Source: Brachycybe producta
Taxonomy: Eukaryota > Arthropoda > Diplopoda > Playtdesmida > Andrognathidae
Reading direction: 5' to 3'
Assembly: GCA_036925085.1 (NCBI GenBank)
Contig: JAUPFP010000001.1
Location: 4,163,001-4,227,000 of the forward strand
DNA: 64,000 bases
Position 1 is the first letter of the stretch. Every line of letters starts with the position of its first letter. This document shows positions 1-13,139 of the stretch, piece by piece. A model generated the notes under the pieces. The model was not told where the DNA came from. It searched no databases and worked only from the letters and a program-made list of their open reading frames with translations. A program made the position numbers and the translations under genes.

Positions 1-1
1 C

Positions 2-98
2 CTGCTAGTGAATCTGCAAAATTCAACAGATAAATTCTATTGAATTTTGCAGATTCACTAGCAGTTTGGTGGTTTTGCAGATTGCCTAGGCAATCTGC
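2..98. repeat. Hairpin plus perfect palindrome, fragment of a foldback element
   Basis: Positions 2-26 and 40-64 are perfect 25-bp inverted arms around a 13-nt loop. Positions 77-98 are a perfect 22-bp palindrome centred on CCTAGG. The same CAGATTGCCTAGGCAA core occurs in the foldback at 27980-28176, so this is probably one end of a related element cut by the window edge. Confidence 0.7.
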
Positions 99-149
99 AG
101 ACACATACTTAAAAAATAAGGTGCCTGCCAGAAATTAATTAACATTTGC

Positions 150-345
150 TTGAATTTGCATAAAAATTTGAGGCCTAACCTTTAGTATTAATATTTTGAA
201 GCTCGAAATCTAGTTGACAACTAATAGTAATTTGACATCTAGCCTCTAACCAGCCTATTTATTTTAAAAATGAGCATAATTACATTTGCTCTAATGATGA
301 TGATTACTTTAGAATTGGCACTTGCGCCACAAAGGTACCCCCCCC
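150..345. repeat. Partial copy of the TA-flanked GAGCTCGG foldback family
   Basis: It contains the family hallmarks: CTAGCCTCTAACCAGC, a run of ATGATG near TTGCTCTAATG, and ATTGGCACTTG.GCCACA. The outer terminus is degraded. The full family structure is given at 15504-15980. Confidence 0.6.
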
Positions 346-1190
346 CACATTAAAATGCAATTTTTCTGTAAATTTAAGCATTTTTCAACATTTAAGTACA
401 TTTGTAAACTTTTAAATATTATTTTTATAAAAATGTTTTCCAGAATTTCTTCAATTTATATGCGATTTTCTGCATTTCTATCATGAAAAGCATTAAAAGC
501 ACATTTTTAAATTGAAATTTTCATTTTTTTTTAAAGCATCTTTTGAAGTTACTCCCTATGTTTGCTTATGTTAGTAAGTTTTTTTACCCCTCTAGTTTTT
601 TTTTTCGTTCTCCCCCCTTGTGTATATTGCTTTTCTTTCTCTCTTTAGATTTGAGACACAATTTATAGGTGTACATTTTGGATTTCAATCTGGAACACTT
701 CCCAAATATACAATATTTGAATGAGAGAGGAGGGGAGGATAAGATTCGAGTTAAAAAAATATAAGGGAAGCAAAATAGAAAAGTAGGAGGGTCACGTCTC
801 TCTATGAACAGTTAGTTATTTGATGGTTATCTTAACTCTCAGAAAGAAAGAAAAAATTGAAAGAGAAAACCACCGAAAAAAATATTTAGACATATTTTCA
901 TTTTGCCAAAATAAAAATTGAATAAAAAATATTCATAATAAAAATACAATAAAAAGAGCATTCAAAAGTGTATCTTGATCTGAATGAATTATTGGTCTCA
1001 ATAATCACAATTCCATACTGGAGACAAAAATTATCAGATAATCTGTTCCCAATTGAGTCATTCACTGCCATGTTATAGGACCAACACCAACTTCGCAAAA
1101 GTTCAAAGTTCATACTACAATTTAGGAGACATAAATCCCCATGGACCTCATAAAAACTCTGGGGTTTCAGGAAGCATTTTGTGCCCAGGT
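346..1190. other. AT-rich intergenic stretch, nothing recognised
   Basis: Homopolymer A/T and short C runs. The open frames are short, of low complexity and match no protein I know. Confidence 0.5.
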
Positions 1191-1600
1191 GGTCGGTCAG
1201 TGGGTCTTCTAAAAAAAATACTTTTTTGTGTAAGGCCCTTGACACACAAACCACTTTTTGACTGCAAAATGAAGACGGGTTGTTGTCAAAACCAACCACC
1301 TTGAGTCTTTTACATAGAAAATGCATTGTAACCACATTCCAACCACCTTCGACTTCATTCTGCAGTCGAAAAGTAGTCAAAAAGTGAACATTGTGTTCCA
1401 ATCCTAAAGAACTTAGGCCCTTGGCACACAAGCACGGACCACTTTTTCATCACTTTTCGACTGCAAAATGAAGTCAGGTTGTCACTAAAACCGACCACAT
1501 TGAGTCTTTCTATAGAAAATACATTGTAACCACATTCCAACCACCTTCGACTTCATTCTGCAGTCGAAAAGTGGCCAAATTGTGGTCTGTGCATTACAAT
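1190..1600. repeat. Duplicated foldback segment with CTGCAGTCGAAAAGT arms
   Basis: Two related blocks of about 190 bp lie side by side (about 1231-1415 and 1424-1590). Each has inverted arms: CACTTTTTGACTGC.AAATGAAG on the left, and CTTCATTCTGCAGTCGAAAAGT on the right is its near reverse complement. The outer segments GGCCCTTGGCACACAAGCAC and GTGGTCTGTGCATTACAAT look like degenerate termini. This is a nonautonomous, MITE-like repeat; its family is not determined. Confidence 0.6.
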
Positions 1601-2480
1601 ACAAACCCTAAGGTTTTCAGAAGTAACTGAAAATAAAAATGTAGTAAAAAGTAGAAGAGTAAAGAAATATTCAACATGTTGATATTTTAAAAAATACAAC
1701 ATTGTGTTGTAGTCTTTTATTTTCAAATAGAAACCTAATCTTTTTGTCAGTTTTCCAAAGGGCATTAAAAGTTTATTTTTAAAGATATTAACCTGAAAAC
1801 ACTTCATATAGATTCCGCCTACTATTCTAGTTTCTAACGCACTTTGTATAATTCCTAAATGTTGCTTTACACAGTCGCAAATTTGCTGTTTAGTATTTAA
1901 CAACTGGTGAAAAACAAAGAATTTTTTCAAAGCCTTCGATGTAGTAAATTGATGTAGATCAATAATTTCAAATTGCAATAAAAAGTTTATTTTAAAACAT
2001 GTAAACATTACTCTTATAAATTCTACTTTCTTATAGATTTTTGCATAAATTTAAAAGTAAAAAGTTATCTAATAAGGAAGTTCTTAAACCATAAACTAAC
2101 TAAACAGAAAATTAACATAAACTATATTGTGAAAGCAATAAAAAGTATTTTCAAGAAATTTCACTTTAAAATGCGATTTATTTTCAAATATTAGTAATTA
2201 TTGTTCAAAACTTTATTAATTTGTCTAAATTTCAAAGCATATTTTTTAATATTTTTCATGTGAACAAAATATAGCAAATTTTAAATTGAAAAAGCTTTTA
2301 AAACTTATTTGAAGAAAAATTACAATCATTTTTTTTTTCTTCAAATCTTTCTTACTTTTTCTTAAATTATTTAATTTACTTCCAATGACTAATTAAATGT
2401 CATTAATTAAATCATCATGTTAAATAATGCAGTCAGTAATTAAGAATTAAAGGAATCTCACGAAAATTATTAATAATTAG
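1600..2480. other. AT-rich intergenic stretch
   Basis: A weak match to the CTAGAAGAGTAAA foldback family lies near 1650-1830. I see nothing else. Confidence 0.4.
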
Positions 2481-2484
2481 GGCA

Positions 2485-2905
2485 TGGATTTTATGCAAAT
2501 ATCTTGATATTTGCATAAAAATCCAGCCATCTAGCCTCTAACCATTTTTGTCTATAATATGTTTATTTGAAAAATACCTCTTAAGTGATTGAAGAAAAGA
2601 CATTGTGTCTTTCTATTGCAAAATTAAAAGAAACTAGAAGGGGTGATTTATTAGGGCTCGGACTTTTATGCACTGTCAAGCAAATGTTTCTCAACTGTGG
2701 CCCAAGTGCCAACTGTGAAGTAACAATCTCCTGTTTAGAGATCAACCAATAATTATGTTTTGTTTTTTTAATCAAAAACACTAGTTAGAGGCTAGAACTC
2801 TAGTTGACAACTAAGAGTATCCAGCCCATCTAGCCTCTAACCAGCCTTTTTAATGATGATAATGATGATGATGTTTACTTTACAATTTGGCACTTGGGCC
2901 ACATT
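2485..2905. repeat. Degraded copies of the GAGCTCGG foldback family
   Basis: Positions 2485-2545 hold a short terminus-to-terminus fold (TTATGCAAATATC and GATATTTGCATAA). Positions 2655-2905 hold a fuller copy with GGGCTCGGACTTTTATGCA at the left, CTAGCCTCTAACC inside, and TTTGGCACTTGGGCCACA at the right. Confidence 0.65.
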
Positions 2906-2909
2906 TTCA

Positions 2910-3540
2910 AACATAAATTCGTGAATAAAATTAATAAAATAAACAGCTGTATTTAGACTTTCCTTCTATTTTATTATACTAACAATGACCACACGAAACT
3001 TCAACCGGACATTCTGAAAACTTTTATTGCGACCATACATAACAACTCATTGAAAGTTTTATTTTTTTGCAATGTCCACTCTATTCCCACTTTGCATATT
3101 AAAAGAGTTGAATTGCAACCATTTTAAGTAAAGGCAAACAAACAATAGTTCATTTTTTTTAAAAAAAAATAAGTTCAAATTGAATGAAATCTTATGCAAA
3201 TATAAAAGTAATTGAATGAATGACCAATACAAACACACATTTGAGCCAAAAAAAAAATCTTTAGTAAAGAATGACCCCATATGTCCATCAATGTCTATTA
3301 GGTTTAATACCAATATTAGGCCCACCAATAGCCTGCAGCTGAGATTTTCTGACCATCATTAATATACACTACTTTATTATTTATTGGCAAACAGTTGTGA
3401 AGTTTTTGTTGTGAAATTTGTGTTAAAATTAATTGAAAAACTAATTGAAATTCTGACAAATGCAGCAGAGCTTTATTTTATACAACTTTGTTGTTAAAAC
3501 TTCTAAAATCAATTTCTAAAAATTTGACTAATTTTTTAGT
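2910..3540. other. AT-rich intergenic stretch, nothing recognised
   Basis: No coding similarity and no clear repeat structure seen. Confidence 0.4.
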
Positions 3541-3960
3541 CTAAATATCTAAAAATTCTACTCATTTTTTGACTAAATATAAAAAAATGTAAATTATTTT
3601 TTGTCTTAATATGGAAAAATTTTACTCATTTTTTGTCTAAATATCAAAAAAAATTAATCATTTTTGTATCTAAATATCGAAAAAATTTTACTCAACTCTT
3701 GTCTAAATATAGAAAAAATTTACTCCTTTTTTGTCTAAGTATCCAAACATTTTACTTATTTTTTTGTCTAAATATCAAAACAACACATTTTACTCATTTT
3801 TTTCTGTCTAAATATCGAAAAATGTACTCATTTTTTGCTAAAAGTTTCTAAAAAGTTTACTTGTTTTTTTTTGTTATTGTCAAAATTTCTAAAAAAAAAA
3901 AAAACTACACTTTTCGCTTACATTTTTTTGTCTAAATTTTTTCTATTTTTCACCAAATTT
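3540..3960. repeat. Degenerate minisatellite, about 35-bp period
   Basis: Roughly ten irregular repeats of TTTTTGTCTAAATATC followed by an A-run and TTTTACTCA. The 72-residue open frame across it is only the translated repeat. Confidence 0.7.
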
Positions 3961-3984
3961 CTAAAAATTTTCTTATTCTTAAGT

Positions 3985-4150
3985 TAAACCAGAATTATAG
4001 CCTCTAACCTACCTTTTTGATTAGAAAAAAAAATCCCAGATTTGCAGTTTCTATAATGATGATGAATGATTACTTCACAATTTGGCACTTGGGCCACAAT
4101 TTGAGAAACATTTACTTTTGATATTTGCATTAAAAAAAGCTCAGAAAGGT
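3985..4150. repeat. Half copy of the GAGCTCGG foldback family
   Basis: Only the right half is recognisable: AGCCTCTAACCTACC, ATGATGATGAATGATTACTTC and TTTGGCACTTGGGCCACA, followed by a degraded TTTGCAT terminus. Confidence 0.6.
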
Positions 4151-6270
4151 CAGTAGGTCACTTGTGTCCATCATCCTCAGCGTTTTGTCGTCTCGAGTAC
4201 TTTCTACTTTTTAAGCAAATATTTTAATATTCAATATTATTTATAAGTATCCTCAGGGCTAAAATAATTTTTTAGAGGGTTGAAGATACTTTATATAATT
4301 CAGAAATAAAGGAGAAGAAAAAAACCCCTGGGTTTTATATTAAATGGGTTTCAAAGGAGAAAAGGAAGGAAGGAAAAGGACTTAATAAAAATAGAAGGGG
4401 TTAAAAAAAAAAGTAGGGAAAAATTTGAATATAACGGGTTATGATGATAAGAAATAAGGGGAGAGATAATAAGTGATTCCACCTGCCCCCCCCCCCCAAA
4501 TACATACACAATTAACCCCTTGAAAATTTTTCAACAAAATTATTATCCTTATGATAATTTTTACATCAGACTGTTTAAGAAATAAATAAAAAGTGGATTC
4601 ATTTGAATATGAATCGTTGTTAAAAGTGGAAAAATATAGAGAGAAAAAAAAAGAATCTCCCTAATATTTGGTGGCCACGTGTTTAAGGGATAACCCGTTC
4701 ACAAAATAAAAGGGATTTTTTTTTTTGAACGCGTGTCCTGTCCTGTCCACATTAAATTAGGGATCTCTTTTTTGAACTTCACCCAAAAAAATTTCTACAT
4801 AACTACAGTATAAAGATTTGATATTAACAGACTAGAAAGGACTCAGACAGGACTTAACCCCAGGGACAGATTTTTAAGGGTCAGGTTTTTTTTTATTTAG
4901 AAGTTCTTTCGTGGGAAGAGACCTAGAAAAAAAAACCCTTTCATGACCCACACATATATGGGGGAGGGGTATAAATGTGTGTGTGTGGGGGGGGGGGGGG
5001 TAAAGGACAATTCAGAGATAGTTTCAATATTATTCATTATGTGGTTGATGATGAGTAACATGAACTAATGGATTACAACACCAAAAAAAAATTGTCAACT
5101 TTCACAATCGGAAAAAAATGTTATTTCAATGACTCTTCTAGCCTGTTAGGTTCCATTAATTTGTCAATATTTGTATTGGAAAACATTTTTTTTATTTAAA
5201 ACTTTCAAATAGACAGAATGATGTGAAAAGATAGATTTGATGCAATTGAGACAATGTGTGACTTTTTTTTTAATATTCAGATCACAAACAGATTGAGAGT
5301 TGTGGTTTTTAGAAGAAGAGAGAGAAAAAAAAATCATTTTTATCGTGTTTAAATTGACTAAAGATATCAAACAAATATAAATTAATACACCATATGTGTG
5401 TTTTAGTAGAGGGTGGAGGTAAAAATAGACACCTGTTGTCCATCAGTACAGATGTGAGAGCTGAGAGCAGAGAGAGAAAAAAGTGATGTGGCCGACAAAC
5501 ACCGAGCTCCAACTCTCGATTTCGTACTCTCAACTCTACTATGTACACAAAATGTTGCCCACCTGAAACTTTGTCACATCATCACCTTTGTTTATCATCT
5601 AATAATCAAGATCTAACTAAAAATTTGGCTTATCTATTCTAGTTTTTTAGTAAAATCGTTGAGAGCGATGGAAAACTGTCGTCTAAAATGTGGCCGCAAA
5701 CACTATGTCGCCACACGGCCACACATGTACAACCTCTTGATGGTTTCTACAACATTTAAGTTAAAATCTCATCTTCAAACACAAATAAAGAATAAATTTA
5801 ACTATTTTTATAGATCAAATGTTTATAAATTTAAATTATTTTCATTAATTATATACTAGATTGTAAGACCGAAAGTGAAATTGAGTTTAAAACTGCAGAA
5901 TCTCAACAGATGAGAGTTTAATAACAAATGAAGAGCGAAATATAAAAACAAACGATTTTTTAAACTAATTTGCAAGTTATTAATGATAAAATTATGGTTT
6001 GCTTTATTATCTTCTTTTCATTTTTTTTAAAAAATGAGGAAATTCAAAAAGAGGGCGCCAAAATTGCAATTTTGATAACTTAAAACACTTTAAGTTATCT
6101 TTTTAGTGATTTTTCCTTCAAAATCTAGAGCATGATTACAATATAATCACATTAATTTCAACTTCAAACTTTCAAGTATTTCAAAAGTAAATTATTATAT
6201 CAGAAAACAATAACCGAAACCCATTTAAAAAAGCTTCTCTCTTATCAATTGATAAAAACCGGTTAATTAT
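4150..6270. other. AT-rich intergenic stretch with poly-C/poly-G tracts
   Basis: A C-run near 4487 and a G-run near 4987 stand out. Short open frames at 5164-5548 (minus) and 5659-5859 (plus) have no recognisable similarity. Confidence 0.4.
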
Positions 6271-6272
6271 TA

Positions 6273-6779
6273 GGGTTCGGATTTTTATGCAACATCAAGC
6301 AAATGTTTCTCAATTTGTACCCCAAGTAATCACCATCATCATCATCATCATTGGAGCAACTGCAATTAATTTTTTTTAATCAACAAAATCCTGGTTATAG
6401 GCTAAGAAATCTGGTTACTAATTTACTATCAGTTGTCAACTACAGTTGTAGCCTCTAACCAGTGTTCCTGATCTAAACAGGGGATTGTTACTTCACAATT
6501 GGCACTTAGGCCACAGAGTGAGAAACAGTTACAGGCAGTTAGAAATAGGTCAAAACTTCAGTTAGCTCCGCCCATGTTATGACGACTGGCAACTTCTAAT
6601 TTGGCTGGTTATGAAGTCTGACGTCACATGCTCCGGACTTTTCAACGTCAGACTACATAACCAGCCAAATTAGAAGTTGCCAGTCGTCATCACAAGGGCG
6701 GAGCTAACTGAAGTTTTGACCTATTTCTAACTGCCTGTGAATTGTTTGCATTGATATTTATTTGCATAAAAGTCCGAAC
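6273..6779. mobile_element. GAGCTCGG foldback element with a nested MITE
   Basis: The left terminus reads GGGTTCGGATTTTTATGC after TA. The right terminus, TTTGCATAAAAGTCCGAACT, runs into A, so a TA target duplication is plausible. CTAGCCTCTAACCAG lies inside. A second, unrelated palindromic element (6531-6738) interrupts the right arm within the conserved GAGAAACA..TTTGC segment, which dates the nested insertion as the later event. Confidence 0.7.
6531..6738. mobile_element. Palindromic MITE, ACAGGCAGTTAGAAAT family (copy A)
   Basis: A 208-bp element that is almost entirely self-complementary. It runs from ACAGGCAGTTAGAAATAGG to CCTATTTCTAACTGCCTGT. Both arms contain the block GACTGGCAACTTCTAATTTGG or its complement, and the centre carries TGACGTCACATG. 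Other copies are at 45007-45165, 45360-45566, 57890-58091 and 60190-60395. Confidence 0.85.
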
Positions 6780-6789
6780 TAAATATGGT

Positions 6790-9430
6790 CACCTGAAATC
6801 GATTGTCAATAATGAACAATAATTGTAATATGATGATGCTCTTAAAAACACAATGATAAAAAAGAGAGAGAGAGAGAAAAAATAAACCAAAGAAATATAC
6901 TCTGATTTTTCTCCTCCTACTCTCTCTCTCAAAAAAAATATACGAGACTAGAATAAACTAGTAAAAATAATTCAACAATGTGTTTTCTAAAGTGGTTGTT
7001 TAAAGTGAATATAGGAGGAGGAGGAGGCGCGGGAACTGACCATATGACGGACCTCTCTCCTCCATAAGAGTCCGAGAATTGTTTATTTTTCATCATCTTG
7101 TTGGAACATAATAGAAAACAAAAAACCTCCCAAAAAAAAACTGATATTGGTTTTACATATCACCCTCCAACCCCCACCCCCTTAAATTCAATGGTTTACA
7201 TATACACAAAAAAAAAACGATTATATATTTTAGTTTTCATTGTAATAAAAAAAATACTGAGTCATTTCTGATGATCACAATATATAATTTAAATATTTAC
7301 TAAATAAATTCAGAGGGGGTTTTTTTTTTGACAAAAACAAAAAAAATTATGAAAAATGTCCCCCCCCCATAAAAAAATGAGTTTAAAAAAGCCAAAAATT
7401 GAAATATTTAACATTAAATATTTTAATTATGACTTTATCTTTATTACATTAAGAAGGAATTTGTAGCGTCATAGAAACTAGAAGAGTATCTTTCAAAATA
7501 AACTTTGTTGTTTTTTTTTTGTATAAATTACCAAATGTGAAAAAATGTTTTTATAGATTTTCAAGAAACTATAAAAAAAATCATTAAAAAATGTTTGCCC
7601 AAAAAATGAGTCTATTTTTTATTAGAAAAACATTTTGTTTTTTAGTAAAATTTTAAACTATTCAAAACTTTAACTACGGACAATTTTTAGAGTAAAAAAA
7701 TTAAAAACGTTATTCATTGATTCTTCTAGTCTCTAAGAAAAACTTTTAATTTCTCCTGACACCCTGGTAAAAAAAAGGTCTTTGAGCAGACCCACCTTTC
7801 GCAATTTTAATTTTAGCAATTAAGACTTAAAATCTCAAATAATGAATTTTAAATTATACAAATAATAGGCAAATTATAAATAAAATGATTTACAACTATG
7901 TACAAATTATGATTAAAGTAAATGTTGAAAAACGCTGACTGAAAATGAAACTGAAAACAGAATTTAACTAAATTTGGAGAAAAAAAAAGTAAGAAATTCA
8001 GTTTTTCTTTCTGCATATTTTCTACTAAATAAATAAATTAGAATTATCTAAATTAAGAGAAACTTATTTTTCAGTCGCGTTTTCAGTTTGCGTTTTCTGC
8101 ATATCAAGACAGATTTCACAGTTGGTTTTTTTAAGAAAATTATGTGATATATATAATCAACATAATCAACATTAATATCAACATTATCTTCTGTCTCTTA
8201 AATTAAGTTTTAAAAAAATCCTTTTTCAGTCGCATTTTCAGTTGGCGTTTTTCTGCATATCAGATTATACCCTTATTTGTTTTGCTGTAGTTTTTTTTAA
8301 AGAAAATTATACGATTTTCTAAACAAAGAACTTTTTGAAGGAAAGAAAATCTCATATAATTTGACCAATTATATTCTGCAACCATAATCAACATTATCTT
8401 TTGTCTCTTTCAATTAAGTTTTAAGAAATGTCTTATTCAATTTCAAACAACTTCCTGCAAATTAACATTTTTCAGATTTTCTAACAAACTTTCAAAAAAA
8501 AATTTTTTGCACAAAACAAAGAAAAACCACACACAAAAAAATACATTTCAGATGGTGTGTGTTTTTTTTTTCAGAAAAATGTGTCAAATTTTAACTGAAA
8601 ATGGATTTCCCATTCTTCAATCTCTCAGAAGCAGAAAAAGAAGAAAAAAAGGCCCAATTATAAAGATAATTGAGTGGACACATGAAGTTTGACCAGCAGA
8701 AGTTACTTAATTTTAGGACCATTTTTGGAATATTTCTCTTTTTTTTTTTTTGACTTCCAATATTTGATGTACGCGTGTGAGAAGCACGTGCCACTTAGTA
8801 TTGGGACCCTCCACCCCTCTTAATATAAGGGGAAGAGAGTGAGAGAGAGAGAGGGGGGTCCCATAGTAAAGTGGCCGGACATCAGGTTTGACCCATGTCC
8901 TACACAACCGGTGGTCATTTCTCTTACACAATGATGCTCCTTGTTATGTCTAAATTAATTAATGGCTAACAACAATGGAGTTAAGTTTGTTATTTTGTAG
9001 GAAAAAACCTTTAAATTTTTTTATGTATTTGTGTGTGGTCCCTTAAGATACATATGTGCTTCATTAGGGACCACTTTTTTTTTTGAGAAAAAAAAAGAGG
9101 GTCCAGAGTTAAGTCATTACACAGCATGACCACTCAAGAGGCCCTAAAGCTTATTGTTAAAAATTGGTTTAGCCACAATTGTCTCTGTGTGTTGACAACA
9201 TATTTCAAAATATAACAGAATTTGAACCCAAATTTTTCTATTTTTTTTGTCAGAAAAAAAAAATGTGTAAAATTTCTGAAAAATTGCAACCAAAAAAGTT
9301 CATTAAAATTATAAATTATTTGGTTCAATAATTTTAATTAAGATGGTTTATGAACAGCTGATTTTCAAACTCTTGATTAATTTATTATTCTGTCTTTCAG
9401 GTTCAAAACTATGAAGAAAAAAAAAATAGA
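6790..9430. other. AT-rich intergenic stretch with one local duplication
   Basis: A segment containing TTTTCAGTCGC.TTTTCAGTT and CTGCATATCA occurs at about 8070-8118 and again at about 8223-8270, with a third weak trace near 8400. The local period is about 150 bp. Open frames at 8507-8931 and 9134-9328 are low complexity and not recognised. Confidence 0.45.
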
Positions 9431-9434
9431 AATT

Positions 9435-9655
9435 GTTTTAGAAACTAGAAGAGTAGCTCAATCACATAAAGGATATTTTTATGTTTTGATATCTTTCAAA
9501 TTAAACATTTTATGGACAAAAATTTTAAAAAAGAAACATATTGCCTATTTACAGATGGGTCCATTTACAATCTGACATAAAAAGCTCATTTTGAAAGATA
9601 TATCAACATAAAAATACGCTTAAGTGATTGAGCTACCTTTCTAGTTTCTAAAACA
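9435..9655. repeat. CTAGAAGAGTAAA foldback family, well preserved copy
   Basis: The left arm, beginning TTTAGAAACTAGAAGAG, is the near reverse complement of the right arm ending CTAGTTTCTAAAACA. Both arms also contain ATCACTTAAG-like and TATGTTGATATCTTTCAAA-like blocks. This is the most abundant repeat family in the window. Confidence 0.75.
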
Positions 9656-9724
9656 TATTCAAATTTATGTTAATTTTTCACCTGAAAAACAGAATAACCA
9701 GAGTTCAAGAAGTGTTAGTGCAAT

Positions 9725-11865
9725 TTAATTTAAATATAAAATGTACAATTTAATTCAAATAAATATAAAATATGTATTTAATTCAATTAAATATGAAATC
9801 TGCAGTTTAATTTAAATAAATAATATAAAATGGATAATTTAATTTAAATACTATAAAACGTGCAATTTAATTTAAATAATATAAAATGTGCAATTTAATT
9901 TAAATAATATAAAATGTGCAATTTAATTTAAATAATACAAAATGTGCAATTTAATTTAAATAATACAAAATATGCAATTTAATTTAAATAATTTAAAATG
10001 TGCAATTTAATTTAAATAATTTAAAATGTGCAATTTAATTTAAATAATACAAAACGTGCAATTTAATTTAAATAATATAAAACGTGCAATTTAATTTAAA
10101 TAATATAAAATGTGCAATTTAATTTAAATAATATAAAATGTGCAATTTAATTTAAATAATTTAAAATGTGCAATTTAATTTAAATAATATAAAATGTGCA
10201 ATTTAATTTAAATAATATAAAATGTGCAATTTAATTTAAATAATACAAAATATGCAATTTAATTTAAATAATTTAAAATGTGCAATTTAATTTAAATAAT
10301 ATAAAATGTGCAATTTAATTTAAATAATATAAAATGTGCAATTTAATTTAAATAATTTAAAATGTGCAATTTAATTTAAATAATATAAAATGTGCAATTT
10401 AATTTAAATAATATAAAATGTGCAATTTAATTTAAATAATACAAAATGTGCAATTTAATTTAAATAATACAAAATATGCAATTTAATTTAAATAATTTAA
10501 AATGTGCAATTTAATTTAAATAATTTAAAATGTGCAATTTAATTTAAATAATATAAAATGTGCAATTTAATTTAAATAATTTAAAATGTGCAATTTAATT
10601 TAAATAATATAAAATGTGCAATTTAATTTAAATAATATAAAATGTGCAATTTAATTTAAATAATACAAAATGTGCAATTTAATTTAAATAATACAAAATA
10701 TGCAATTTAATTTAAATAATTTAAAATGTGCAATTTAATTTAAATAATATAAAATGTGCAATTTAATTTAAATAATATAAAATGTGCAATTTAATTTAAA
10801 TAATTTAAAATGTGCAATTTAATTTAAATAATATAAAATGTGCAATTTAATTTAAATAATATAAAATGTGCAATTTAATTTAAATAATACAAAATGTGCA
10901 ATTTAATTTAAATAATACAAAATATGCAATTTAATTTAAATAATTTAAAATGTGCAATTTAATTTAAATAATTTAAAATGTGCAATTTAATTTAAATAAT
11001 ACAAAACGTGCAATTTAATTTAAATAATACAAAACGTGCAATTTAATTTAAATAATATAAAACGTGCAATTTAATTTAAATAATATAAAACGTGCAATTT
11101 AATTTAAATAATATAAAACGTGCAATTTAATTTAAATAATATAAAACGTGCAATTTAATTTAAATAATATAAAACGTGCAATTTAATTTAAATAATATAA
11201 AACGTGCAATTTAATTTAAATAATATAAAACGTGCAATTTAATTTAAATAATATAAAACGTGCAATTTAATTTAAATAATATAAAATGTGCAATTTAATT
11301 TAAATAATATAAAATGTGCAATTTAATTTAAATAATTTAAAATGTGCAATTTAATTTAAATAATTTAAAATAAGCAATTTAATTTAAATAATACAAAACG
11401 TGCAATTTAATTTAAATAATATAAAACGTGCAATTTAATTTAAATAATACAAAACGTGCAATTTAATTTAAATAATATAAAATGTGCAATTTAATTTAAA
11501 TAAATATAAAATGTGCAATTTTAATTTAAATAAATAATATAAAACGTGCAATTTAATTTAAATAATACAAAACGTGCAATTTAATTTAAATAATATAAAA
11601 CGTGCAATTTAATTTAAATAATACAAAACGTGCAATTTAATTTAAATAATATAAAATGTGCAATTTAATTTAAATAATATAAAATGTGCAATTTAATTTA
11701 AATAATTTAAAATGTGCAATTTAATTTAAATAATTTAAAATAAGCAATTTAATTTAAATAATACAAAACGTGCAATTTAATTTAAATAATATAAAACGTG
11801 CAATTTAATTTAAATAATATAAAACGTGCAATTTAATCTAAATAAACACAATAGCAATTTAATTT
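9725..11865. repeat. 28-bp satellite array, about 75 copies, with higher-order repeats
   Basis: The unit is TGCAATTTAATTTAAATAAT followed by an 8-base variable part: ATAAAATG, ACAAAATG, ACAAAATA or TTTAAAATG, with ..ACG variants toward the right. Units vary in a recurring order of about eight (about 224 bp) between about 10140 and 11000, while the right third is dominated by the ..AAACG variant. Edges are degenerate (31-32 bp spacing at the left). No coding potential. Confidence 0.95.
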
Positions 11866-11869
11866 AAAG

Positions 11870-13135
11870 GTTTCCGTACTTCATTCTTCTATTACATTGT
11901 TGGTTTAACCGATGTTTAAAAAAATATAATCACAATCGAATATAAATCAAATCCAATGAAGACTGTTTGTTTGGTTAATTACTTTTGTTTTAATTCATGT
12001 CTTGCAATTTTTTTTTTCTAAAAAAAACTTATCTATAAACAATTGTTAAAAAAACCCCTAAGAACTGAATTAAAAATTATCAAATTTGTCATCAAGAATA
12101 ATAATAACAATAATAATAATTATAATGAAAAGTTCATTTTCAGTTTTTTTTTGTTAAAAGTTGTTGTCCTTGGCGGCAAAAAGTAATTTTAAAATATATT
12201 TCTTTAATCAAAGATAATTAATCACAATAAAAACGTGTTATTGTTTTTTTTATAATAAATAGGACTTAATATAAAATACTAGAAATGAAATCAAAAACTA
12301 TTAAAATTGCATCTGTTTTAAGTAATAATTCGAGTAAAATATTTAAAAAAAAAAATAAGTCTATTAAAGCCAAATGAAAACCAGTTGCTTCTTCCGGTCA
12401 ATCAGAACATTTTAAAAAATAAACTATATATACTCTCTCCCTCTATCTTAGATTTTTCACAATAAACACTTTTAAGAATGCTCTTAATGGGGACTAGAAA
12501 ATACACATTATCTCAATGTCAAAAGTGAAGGCATTTTCTGAATTAATAATTATATTGGAGCAGTTGCAATTTGCAAGATTTTCATTTTTTTAAACCTCTC
12601 CCCCCCGCCCACATCTGACAAAAAAAGGGGAGGAGCTTTTAAAAATTAGCTTTTTACATTGTTAGTTTATGACATAAGAGGAGGTCATTTTTTTATACCC
12701 TCGGACCCATTGTGTTATTTTTTTTGTTATGAATGACCACCACCCACTTTTCTCATGTATTTTTTGAAAAGAGGGTGGAAAAAAAAACCTCTTGAAACAA
12801 AAAATAAAAAGTCAGCTTCTGCCATTGAATTACATGTATTATAAAAGTTACACCTGCTTCAATAACACTTGAAATCAACTCACGCCACTTAATTATTAAA
12901 ATAGCCAACGGTCAAAAATATCTAAAAAAAAAAAACCTCCAACAAGTTCAAAATGAAAAAAACAAAAATTTAAAACATTTTTGTTGGCTTTTTTCAACTT
13001 GTCTTTTTCTTGTTGTTGTTGTTGTTTTTGTGGTCTGTTCATTTTTAAATTTATAATGTATTAATTTAGATTTATTTTCTTCATTGTTTTGACAAATTTG
13101 TTGAAACATCTTTTAATAAATTTGTCATTAGAATG
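11870..13135. other. AT-rich intergenic stretch
   Basis: Simple-sequence patches (AATAATAAC near 12100, TTGTTGTTG near 13010). No gene recognised. Confidence 0.45.
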
Positions 13136-13139
13136 AGGC

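Noticed and set aside
9725..11865. CRISPR-like array
   Set aside because: Units are contiguous with no unique spacers, and the genome is eukaryotic; it is a satellite.
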